From Acidimicrobiia bacterium (lineage in GTDB: Bacteria; Actinomycetota; Acidimicrobiia; IMCC26256; JAENVU01), in assembly GCA_016650415.1 (NCBI GenBank), contig JAENVU010000178.1:1-5830 (forward strand): 5,830 bases of DNA. The letters are read 5' to 3'. How positions within the stretch are numbered: the stretch's first letter is position 1; every line of letters begins with the position of its first letter. The notes beneath the pieces are model-generated. The model was not told the DNA's origin. It ran no database searches and saw only the letters and a list, made by a program, of their open reading frames with translations. A program made the translations under genes and the position numbers. Positions 1-4,915 of this stretch are shown one piece after another.

Positions 1-423
1 GAATCGGAAATGACAGCCGCACGCGCGCTCGGCGCCGATGATCTCGTCGAACTCACTGCCCTCGTGACCGCCACCGAGCCCGGGCCGTGGGCGGAGCGCA
101 CGCACGAACTCGGTCGGTTCTTCGGCGTACGCGTCGACGGGAGGCTCGTCGCCGCGGCCGGTCAACGCATGCGACTCCCCGATGCCATCGAAATCAGCGC
201 GGTGTGTACCGACGAGGCGCATCGCGGTCGGGGCCACGCCGCCGCCGCCACCATGGCTGTGGTCGAGACGATCCTCGCCGAGGGGGTGTTGCCGTTCCTC
301 CACGTCCGGGACGGCAACACCTCCGCGATCACGATGTACGAACGCCTCGGGTTCGTCGTCCGCTCCACCCTGCCGATCGGGATGTACGAACCGCCGCGCG
401 ACTCAGTGGGGCATGGGCCCTGA
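1..423 (+). CDS. GNAT-family N-acetyltransferase (FR47-like), 5' end cut by the window edge
   Basis: This is an acetyl-CoA-dependent N-acetyltransferase of the GNAT superfamily; the acceptor substrate cannot be told from sequence. The frame is open to base 1, and the first ATG in the window is at 10 (137 residues from there). Counting from that Met, the acetyl-CoA pyrophosphate-binding motif A is HRGRGHA at 71-77, of the R-x-x-G-x-A type. It follows the beta-4 strand EISAVCTDEA (61-70). The C-terminal motif FLHVRDGNTSAITMYERLGF spans 96-115. The block around TEPGPWAERTHELG (22-35), just before the core, is usual for FR47-like proteins of about 200-240 residues, which have a further N-terminal segment. 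I therefore infer that the true start lies upstream of the window and that Met at 10 is internal. The 3' end overlaps the convergent lipoprotein gene by 21 bases. Confidence 0.88.
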   Translation, partial: ESEMTAARALGADDLVELTALVTATEPGPWAERTHELGRFFGVRVDGRLVAAAGQRMRLPDAIEISAVCTDEAHRGRGHAAAATMAVVETILAEGVLPFLHVRDGNTSAITMYERLGFVVRSTLPIGMYEPPRDSVGHGP

Positions 424-1155
424 GGTCCAGCACGGGTCATCGGGCGCGGCCGGGCCGCCCGCCAGCAGACACGGGTGGTGGCCAACGAAGACATCCGACT
501 GATTGAGCCAGCCCGGCACGATCCACGCGTGGACCATCCAGTAGCCGCCCAGGTAGACGCTGGTGCCGTCGACGCCGCTCGGACATTGGCCGTCGAAGAC
601 CACCAAGCCCGACGTGCGCGAGACGCAGAGATACTCGTGGGTGTGCCACCAGTCGTTGTTGCCCTCGAAACCTTCCGGCGGCCCATCGGGACCATTGTTC
701 ACGTACCAGCTCATCCCCACGAGCTTGGCGTCGGGGCTGTTGCCGCCGTACTGGAGGAAGTTCGGCTGATCCGGGTTGAACGCGCCCTGCAGCGCGTTTC
801 CTCGCGAGTGATGCGTTCCCATTCCCGTCGCGTAGTTGACGGTCGCCTTCCAACCGGCGGCCTCCGCGTCGCCGCGGGTCGGCCACTGCAGCGCGAACGC
901 GGCGGCCTTGTCGAGGTGGCCTGACACTGCGAGGCAGTCGTCCCAGCTCAACATGCCCTTCGTGATACCCAGGTTCGTGTAGTAGGCCGAACCGTGGGTT
1001 CCTTCGCCCCCCGTCGAGTGGCACCACCAGGGTCGCGTGTCCGGATGATTCGCCTGATGCGCGACGGCGAGTGGTCGGTAACAGGCCGTGAGGAGCAGCG
1101 CGAGCACCGCGACTCCCATGACTGTCCGGCCGTGCAAACGGTTCCGTCTGGTCAT
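403..1155 (-). CDS. Secreted lipoprotein of unknown function with WHTHEYLC motif
   Basis: I do not recognise a named family. The 250-residue product has a lipoprotein signal peptide: basic MTRRNRLHGR, a hydrophobic stretch at 11-22 and lipobox LTAC with the lipidated Cys at 25. It should therefore be anchored outside the cytoplasmic membrane. The mature part has six further Cys (45, 74, 177, 191, 229, 242), enough for three disulfides, and many His and Trp. Notable blocks are RPWWCHSTG (41-49), GMGTHHSRG (111-119), FNPDQPNFLQYGG (126-138), LVGMSWYV (145-152) and GFEGNNDWWHTHEYLC (162-177). From memory, a similar order (GxGxH, then FxPxxPxxLxY, then LVGxxYYV, then NDxWHxHxxLC) recurs in unannotated secreted actinobacterial proteins. 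The clustered His residues could bind a metal, but that is inference. I chose the ATG at 1155 because GGGGGA lies 9 bases upstream; an in-frame TTG at 1164 would leave that site no spacing. Confidence 0.85.
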   Translation of the reverse strand: MTRRNRLHGRTVMGVAVLALLLTACYRPLAVAHQANHPDTRPWWCHSTGGEGTHGSAYYTNLGITKGMLSWDDCLAVSGHLDKAAAFALQWPTRGDAEAAGWKATVNYATGMGTHHSRGNALQGAFNPDQPNFLQYGGNSPDAKLVGMSWYVNNGPDGPPEGFEGNNDWWHTHEYLCVSRTSGLVVFDGQCPSGVDGTSVYLGGYWMVHAWIVPGWLNQSDVFVGHHPCLLAGGPAAPDDPCWTSGPMPH

Positions 1156-1164
1156 CGTTCCCAA

Positions 1165-1170
1165 TCCCCC
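1165..1170 (-). promoter_or_regulatory. Ribosome binding site of the 403-1155 lipoprotein gene
   Basis: On the minus strand GGGGGA precedes the ATG at 1155 by nine bases. It directly abuts the in-frame TTG at 1164, which argues against that codon as the start. No convincing -35/-10 pair was found farther upstream. TAGCGT at 1197-1192 on the minus strand fits the loose actinobacterial TANNNT form but lacks a good -35. Confidence 0.5.
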
Positions 1171-1320
1171 GTCGGTGGCATCTCGCGACCAACGCTACGA
1201 ACGCCTCTGTGACCCCCGAATGGCGATCGCTCGTGTTTCCGATGCGATCGGCGGATCGAACCCGGAGATTTCGGACACCCGCGGTCGAAGCGGCCCGGTC
1301 CGGCTACCGAGCCCAAGATC

Positions 1321-1338
1321 AGCGAACATCTGTTCGCT
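1321..1338. promoter_or_regulatory. LexA operator (SOS box) in front of the alkB-like gene
   Basis: The sequence AGCGAACATCTGTTCGCT is a perfect inverted repeat with two 8-base arms around TC. Its core, CGAAC-ATCT-GTTCG at 1323-1336, matches the LexA-binding CGAAC-N4-GTTCG pattern of Gram-positive bacteria, including actinobacteria. It ends on the -10-like hexamer and lies 12 bases upstream of the GTG at 1351, so bound LexA would block RNA polymerase. Because the downstream gene encodes a DNA alkylation repair enzyme, an SOS-induced repair operon is a coherent reading. The site is seen directly; LexA binding is inferred. Confidence 0.85.
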
Positions 1339-1343
1339 ATTCT
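1338..1343 (+). promoter_or_regulatory. Possible -10 element of the alkB-like gene, giving a leaderless mRNA
   Basis: TATTCT fits the TANNNT form of actinobacterial -10 elements and overlaps the last base of the SOS palindrome. Seven bases separate it from the GTG at 1351, so transcription could begin at or next to the start codon. Leaderless mRNAs are common in actinobacteria. No good -35 lies 17 bases upstream (AAGATC). This is a prediction only. Confidence 0.4.
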
Positions 1344-1350
1344 GGAGTTC

Positions 1351-1992
1351 GTGCCTACCGTGAGCCCGGGATTGCAGACGAGCTTGTTCGGCGTCGCCGA
1401 CCCCGCGCTCAACCCGTCGACCCGCGCGGAGCGGATCCAACTCGACGCAACCGCGTGGGTCGACGTCACCCGGGACTGGCTCCTCGGCGCCGACGTGGTG
1501 CTCGAGCGCGTGATGGCGGCCGTCCCGTGGCGCCAGGGCCGGCGGCGCATGTGGGATCGCGTGGTCGACGATCCCCGACTCTCGTACTGGGCCCGCACCG
1601 AGGACGCGCCCGTCGATCCGATCATCCCGGTGCTGCAACGGGCACTCGAAGCGAAGTATCGCCACCGGTTCCGTCGGCCCGGCTTCAACTACTACCGCGA
1701 CGGACGCGACAGCGTCGCGTGGCACGCAGATCGAGAGTTGCGGGCCCTCGACGACACGCTCGTGGCAATCGTGACCCTGGGAACGCGGCGCCCGTTCCTG
1801 ATCCGTCCCGTGGGCGGCGGGTCCAGCCAGGACCTTCGACCCGGTTCGGGGGATCTCATCGTGATGGGCGGGAGCGCCCAGCGCGGTTGGGAGCACGCGG
1901 TTCCGAAGACGGCGCGCTCGGGTCCTCGGGTTTCGGTCTCGTGGCGATGGACCCTCGGCGTTCCCCACGCTACCGACCTCCCGGATCCGTGA
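1351..1992 (+). CDS. alkB: AlkB-like Fe(II)/2-oxoglutarate-dependent DNA dealkylation dioxygenase
   Basis: Members of this family repair alkylated bases such as 1-methyladenine and 3-methylcytosine by oxidative demethylation, using Fe(II), O2 and 2-oxoglutarate. The 213-residue product carries the family signature. FNYYRDGRDSVAWHADRE (112-129) supplies the HxD iron ligands His125 and Asp127, and WEHAVPK (180-186) supplies the distal ligand His182. RVSVSWR (193-199) is the RxxxxxR motif whose first Arg holds 2-oxoglutarate. The NYYRDGRDSVAWH block resembles the ALKBH2/ALKBH3 type more than E. coli AlkB. The length is normal for a single-domain enzyme. I use GTG at 1351. An in-frame GTG at 1360 is possible, and GGAG at 1344-1347 lies 3 bases before the first and 12 before the second, so it does not decide. 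An SOS box overlaps the promoter region. The stop is 12 bases before the next gene, suggesting one transcript. Confidence 0.93.
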   Translation: MPTVSPGLQTSLFGVADPALNPSTRAERIQLDATAWVDVTRDWLLGADVVLERVMAAVPWRQGRRRMWDRVVDDPRLSYWARTEDAPVDPIIPVLQRALEAKYRHRFRRPGFNYYRDGRDSVAWHADRELRALDDTLVAIVTLGTRRPFLIRPVGGGSSQDLRPGSGDLIVMGGSAQRGWEHAVPKTARSGPRVSVSWRWTLGVPHATDLPDP

Positions 1993-2004
1993 TGGAATGG
2001 CGGG

Positions 2005-2361
2005 ATGGCCCAGAACGTGCTCGGCACCGAACTCGTCCCCTGCAGTCTCGATCCCCTCACCGGCTTCTACCGCGACGGGTGCTGCAACTCGGGAGGTGAA
2101 GACGTCGGGTTGCATGCGGTCTGTGTCGTGACCACGTCGGACTTCCTCGAGTTCAGTCGGAGCGTCGGCAACGACCTCTCGACGCCGATGCCCGAATACG
2201 GATTTCCCGGTCTGGTCCCCGGCGATCAGTGGTGCCTCTGCGCCGCCCGCTGGGTCGAAGCCTTCGATGCGGGCCGCGCCCCCAAGGTGGTGCTGGAGGC
2301 GACCCACGCCCTCGTCCTCGAATGGGCCGGCATCGACGACCTCCGCACCCACGAGGCCTGA
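2005..2361 (+). CDS. DUF2237 family protein
   Basis: This 118-residue soluble protein belongs to the DUF2237 family; its biochemical role is not known to me. Family blocks run over nearly the whole length: NVLG (4-7), GFYRDGCC (20-27), EDVGLHAVC (32-40), GNDLSTP (55-61), PEYGFPGL (63-70), PGDQWCLCAARW (72-83) and APKVVLEATH (92-101). Six Cys (13, 26, 27, 40, 77, 79) sit mostly in these blocks, including CC and CLC pairs, which could be redox-active or bind metal; this is inference. No signal peptide or membrane segment is present. GGA at 1994-1996 is a weak ribosome site 8 bases from the ATG. The gene begins 12 bases after the alkB-like stop in the same direction, with no terminator or promoter visible between, so both are probably under the SOS box. 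Confidence 0.92.
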   Translation: MAQNVLGTELVPCSLDPLTGFYRDGCCNSGGEDVGLHAVCVVTTSDFLEFSRSVGNDLSTPMPEYGFPGLVPGDQWCLCAARWVEAFDAGRAPKVVLEATHALVLEWAGIDDLRTHEA

Positions 2362-2365
2362 CCGC

Positions 2366-2376
2366 GAACCTCCGCA
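2366..2376 (+). repeat. 11-base arm complementary to the lipoprotein ribosome binding site
   Basis: GAACCTCCGCA here is an exact reverse complement of TGCGGAGGTTC at 2593-2603, which contains the Shine-Dalgarno of the lipoprotein gene. The two arms bracket the B12 riboswitch. The arm could hide the ribosome site only if transcription starts upstream of 2366, for example by read-through from the DUF2237 gene. It could also be coincidence in GC-rich DNA. Confidence 0.35.
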
Positions 2377-2407
2377 TCGCGTTTGGGCCGCCCGCGCCGT
2401 TCAGGTC

Positions 2408-2413
2408 TAGAGT
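2408..2413 (+). promoter_or_regulatory. Possible -10 element for the riboswitch transcript
   Basis: TAGAGT fits the TANNNT form, with a weak -35 candidate TTGGGC at 2383-2388 and a 19-base spacer. It would start transcription near 2420, just before the conserved aptamer core. If this is the real promoter, any P1 strand upstream of 2420 and the complementary arm at 2366-2376 would not be in the RNA. Low confidence. Confidence 0.25.
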
Positions 2414-2595
2414 CCGCCCCGAGTTCGGTACGGGAGAAGCCGGTGTGATTCCGGCGCTGACCCGCAACTGTGATGGAGCGAACCGCTCCTGAGCCAGATC
2501 CCCGCCGCGCTCCGTTGGTCCAACCGGTCCGACGCTCGTATCCGTCGCCGCTCACTGTGCGGCACGACATGAGGCCCTCGTGGAAAGGGGCCTGC

Positions 2596-2600
2596 GGAGG
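2596..2600 (+). promoter_or_regulatory. Ribosome binding site that fixes the lipoprotein start
   Basis: GGAGG lies 7 bases before the ATG at 2608 and is the presumed target of the riboswitch. It decides for this ATG over in-frame codons farther upstream, which lie inside the aptamer. Partial anti-Shine-Dalgarno matches lie nearby: CTCCG at 2510-2514 and CCTC at 2576-2579. Confidence 0.8.
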
Positions 2601-2607
2601 TTCATCC

Positions 2608-3642
2608 ATGCAATCGCTACGTCGTGGTGTCTTCACCACGCTGCTCATCGCGGTCGCGATCTCGGGGTGCAAGTACACCGGGTTTGCAGTCGCGGCCAAC
2701 ACCCCGGTCCTCACCAAGGCCCACAACTGGCTCGTGACCCACCAGCAAGCCGACGGTTCCTTCGAGGTCTCCGGATTCGCGGGCTTCGAAACTCCTGATG
2801 CGGTCGTGGCACTCGCCGAGCACGGCCAGACGACCCTGACCTGGGATTCCACCGCCGCCCGCAACGCGGTGGCCGCCGTGAAGAAGAACAACAAGTCCGC
2901 ACTCGACGCACTCGACGACTTCGCCGACGGATCGTTGAGCGCCGGTCAAGCCGCCAAGCTGATCGTGCTGGTGGCCAAGCCACTGGGGATCAGCCCGACG
3001 GCGTTCGATCCGCAGTCCGACGGCGCACGCAATCTCGTGGCCGCGGTCGACGCGGGCGCGGCCGCCGATGGCTCCTACGGCGCGTTCAACGCCACCCTGT
3101 ACGCCGCCCTGGCCAAGCAACAGACCGCGGGCGCAGTTCCGGCCAAGACGCTCGCGGTCATCCGCGCCGCGCAGCAGGCCAACGGCGGGTGGAACTACTC
3201 CGGCGATCACTCGGGCACCGACATCGATGTCGACTCGACCGCGCTCGCGGTCCAGGCGTTGGTGGCCGGCAAGGCGACCCCGACCGATCCGAACCTGGTG
3301 AAGGCCCTCCAGTTCCTCGCCGACACCCAGACGGCCGGCGGCGCGTGGCCATCCTTCGGCTCCGACGACCCGAACTCCACGTCGACCGCGATCCTGGCGG
3401 TCACCGCGGCAGGGTTCGACGTCACGGCCTCCTGCTGGCGCGACACCGTGCGTCCCGCACGGACCGGAACCGCGTACGCCAGCCCGGTCACGTGGCTTCG
3501 GAACCAGCAAGCAGCCGACGGCCACATCATCAGTGCGAACGATGCGTTTCCGCCGGTCAACACCTTCGCGACGACCCAAACGGTGCAGGCACTCGCCCGG
3601 GGATGGCTCCCGGTAGCGTGGCTCGCACCGCGGAGTTGTTGA
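2608..3642 (+). CDS. B12-regulated lipoprotein with six-repeat transcobalamin-like alpha/alpha toroid
   Basis: This is probably a cell-surface binding protein for cobalamin or related corrinoids. The 344-residue product starts with a lipoprotein signal peptide and lipobox ISGC (Cys21). The rest is built of about six repeats of the prenyltransferase/squalene-oxidase type, near 38-73 (LVTHQQADGSF), 97-128, 142-172 (AADGSYG), 181-221 (AAQQANGGWNYS), 233-269 (DTQTAGGAWPSF) and 293-331 (RNQQAADGHI). Six helical-hairpin repeats make a complete alpha6/alpha6 barrel, as in terpene cyclases and in the alpha domain of intrinsic factor and transcobalamin. DVDSTALAVQAL (207-218) and NSTSTAILAVTAAG (256-269) resemble segments of bacterial transcobalamin-like proteins. 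The class II cyclase acid motif DxDDTA reads DVDSTA, so cyclase activity is unlikely. Cys276 and the C-terminal Cys344 could form a disulfide. No DUF4430/transcobalamin C-terminal domain is attached. The riboswitch in the leader is the strongest functional clue; direct B12 binding is inferred. Confidence 0.88.
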   Translation: MQSLRRGVFTTLLIAVAISGCKYTGFAVAANTPVLTKAHNWLVTHQQADGSFEVSGFAGFETPDAVVALAEHGQTTLTWDSTAARNAVAAVKKNNKSALDALDDFADGSLSAGQAAKLIVLVAKPLGISPTAFDPQSDGARNLVAAVDAGAAADGSYGAFNATLYAALAKQQTAGAVPAKTLAVIRAAQQANGGWNYSGDHSGTDIDVDSTALAVQALVAGKATPTDPNLVKALQFLADTQTAGGAWPSFGSDDPNSTSTAILAVTAAGFDVTASCWRDTVRPARTGTAYASPVTWLRNQQAADGHIISANDAFPPVNTFATTQTVQALARGWLPVAWLAPRSC

Positions 3643-3658
3643 TCCGCACACGATCTTC

Positions 3659-3664
3659 GGGAGG
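3659..3664 (+). promoter_or_regulatory. Ribosome binding site that fixes the P450 start
   Basis: GGGAGG lies 7 bases before the ATG at 3672. The reading frame is open far upstream into the lipoprotein gene, and this site shows that the upstream part is not translated as P450. Confidence 0.75.
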
Positions 3665-3671
3665 ACCCGCG

Positions 3672-4886
3672 ATGACGGCGATCGACTTCTACAGTCCCGA
3701 CACCTACGTCGCGGGCCCTCCCCACGATCTCTTCGAACAGCTTCGCCGCGAGCAACCCGTCGTGTGGCAGGACATGCCCGACGGCACCGGCTACTGGGCG
3801 GTGCTGCGCCACGCCGACGTTGTCACGGTGTCGCGCGAGCCGGTCCTGTTCTCCGCCGCGACGGGCGGCGTCGTCCTCGAGGACCTGTCGCCGGAGAACC
3901 TCGCGATGATGCAGGACATGCTGCTCGCGATGGACCCGCCGCGCCATCTCGGGTACCGGCGGAGCGCGTCACCACACTTCGCACCGCGAGTCATGGCCCA
4001 ACTCGAAGGCCGCATTCGCGAGATCTGCCAGACGATCATGCGCGACTCCGGCGACCGCGACCTCGACTTCGTGCACGACGTCTGTGCGCGATTGCCGTCA
4101 CAAGTCGTCGGCGAACTCATGGGGATCCCCGAAGCCGATTGGCCGAAGATCCATCACTGGTCGGAGATGAACTCCGGGAGCCAGGACCCCGACATCATGG
4201 CGGCGGACCCCGAGGCGGCCGAGGCCGCGATGAGCGCGACCGTCGAGATGGCGATGTACGCCATCGAACTCGCCGGTCGGCGCCGGTCGGAGCCCGCCGA
4301 CGACCTGACCACGCTGATGCTCGCGGTCGAGGTCGACGGCGCCGCGATGACCGACATCCAGTTCGGCAGCTTCTTCGTCCAACTCGTCACCGCGGGCAAC
4401 GACACGACCCGCACGATGCTGTCATCGGGTCTGCTCGCACTCCTCGACCACCCCGAACAACTGGCCGAGCTGCGCCACGATCACTCGTTGATCCCTACCG
4501 CCGTCGAAGAGATCTTGCGCTACGCCAATCCGCTCCACTACTTCCGGCGTACCGCCACGGCCGACACCACTCTCGGCGGGGTCGAGATCAAGACCGGGGA
4601 CAAGGTCGCGATGATGTACACGTCCGCGAACCGGGATGCGGCGGTCTTCGTGCGCCCGAACGAGTTCGATATCCATCGGGATCCGAACCCGCATCTGTCG
4701 TTCGGCACCGGCGAACACTTCTGCCTCGGGATTCACCTGGCTCGGCTCGAAGGCCGCGTGTTCTTCGAGGAGCTGTTCGATCACTTCCCGGTGATCACCC
4801 AGACCGGGCCCGCCCGCCGGCAACGCTCGAATCTCAACAACGCGCTGAAGGAACTCCCGGTCCGGCTGTCGACGGCCGACGTCTGA
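3672..4886 (+). CDS. Cytochrome P450, bacterial class I, resembling CYP125/CYP142/CYP124
   Basis: This is a soluble haem-thiolate monooxygenase that would need a ferredoxin and reductase encoded elsewhere. The 404-residue length is normal for the bacterial class. The I-helix oxygen-activation motif is AGNDTTR (241-247), the K-helix ExxR is EILR (Glu280, Arg283), and the haem loop is FGTGEHFCLG (344-353) with Cys351 as the iron ligand. MDPPRHLGYRRSASPHFAPRV (87-107) holds the C-helix region that contacts the haem propionates. The general pattern, including NEFDIHRDPNPHLSFGTG, resembles actinobacterial P450s that oxidise sterol side chains or branched alkyl chains, but the substrate cannot be assigned from sequence. 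The gene begins 29 bases after the lipoprotein stop with its own strong ribosome site and no terminator between, so co-transcription from the B12 riboswitch leader is likely. A private promoter inside the lipoprotein gene is not excluded. Confidence 0.95.
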   Translation: MTAIDFYSPDTYVAGPPHDLFEQLRREQPVVWQDMPDGTGYWAVLRHADVVTVSREPVLFSAATGGVVLEDLSPENLAMMQDMLLAMDPPRHLGYRRSASPHFAPRVMAQLEGRIREICQTIMRDSGDRDLDFVHDVCARLPSQVVGELMGIPEADWPKIHHWSEMNSGSQDPDIMAADPEAAEAAMSATVEMAMYAIELAGRRRSEPADDLTTLMLAVEVDGAAMTDIQFGSFFVQLVTAGNDTTRTMLSSGLLALLDHPEQLAELRHDHSLIPTAVEEILRYANPLHYFRRTATADTTLGGVEIKTGDKVAMMYTSANRDAAVFVRPNEFDIHRDPNPHLSFGTGEHFCLGIHLARLEGRVFFEELFDHFPVITQTGPARRQRSNLNNALKELPVRLSTADV

Positions 4887-4887
4887 G

Positions 4888-4915
4888 CGTCGCCCAGGCT
4901 CAGACCTGGGCGACG
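4888..4915. terminator. Perfect 11-bp stem-loop between convergent genes, likely bidirectional terminator
   Basis: CGTCGCCCAGG (4888-4898) and CCTGGGCGACG (4905-4915) form a perfect 11-bp stem around the loop CTCAGA. It begins one base after the P450 stop. It also overlaps the last codons of the convergent transporter gene, whose stop codon (4900-4902, minus strand) lies in the loop. No U-rich tract follows on either strand, so it is a strong hairpin without the classical tail, as is frequent in high-GC actinobacteria. Confidence 0.7.

Larger units (their letters stand above)
2404..2600 (+). ncRNA. Cobalamin (B12) riboswitch
   Basis: The conserved core of a cobalamin aptamer is readable. CGGG at 2431-2434 pairs with CCCG at 2461-2464 (P3). 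The hairpin GCCGG-TGTGATT-CCGGC lies at 2439-2455 (P4 region). It is followed by GCTGACCCGCAACTGTGATG at 2455-2474, and the B12-box equivalent GAGCCAGATCCCCGCC is at 2491-2506. Between the last two sits a short perfect hairpin, GGAGCG-AAC-CGCTCC (2475-2489), instead of the large P5-P6 extension of the E. coli btuB type, so the aptamer is compact. The 5' limit and P1/P2 pairing are uncertain. The downstream platform holds GCCGC-TCACTGT-GCGGC (2547-2563), a candidate L13 hairpin, and AGGCCC/GGGCCT (2572-2577 with 2588-2593) ending two bases before the ribosome site. With no U-tract terminator, control of translation initiation is more likely: high B12 would turn the lipoprotein off. Confidence 0.92.

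Noticed and set aside
1223..1250. GCGATCGC palindrome and a second GCGATCG copy in the divergent region
   Set aside because: Short GATC-centred palindromes are common in GC-rich DNA. There is no spacing or position tying these to either promoter.
1195..2352. A 385-codon open frame on the minus strand
   Set aside because: It lies opposite the alkB-like and DUF2237 genes, both with clear family motifs. Its translation is low-complexity Arg/Gly/Ala-rich, typical of high-GC shadow frames.
2362..2400. Terminator after the DUF2237 gene
   Set aside because: Only 3-4 bp GC stems with awkward loops are present and no U tract, so read-through into the riboswitch leader remains possible.
2470..2607. 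Upstream start of the toroid lipoprotein frame
   Set aside because: It would translate the riboswitch aptamer and place a non-signal sequence before the lipoprotein signal peptide; GGAGG points to 2608.
2608..3642. Terpene or squalene cyclase / prenyltransferase enzyme
   Set aside because: The protein is a secreted lipoprotein of 344 residues with DVDSTA in place of DxDDTA and only one toroid, and it is under a B12 riboswitch. An enzyme role is less likely than ligand binding.
2617..3651. A 344-codon open frame on the minus strand
   Set aside because: It is antisense to the toroid lipoprotein gene and has no recognisable domain; it is a product of GC-rich codon bias.
3189..3671. Upstream in-frame extension of the P450
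   Set aside because: It overlaps the lipoprotein coding region in another frame and is Arg-rich without motifs. The ribosome site and normal P450 N-terminus support the ATG at 3672.
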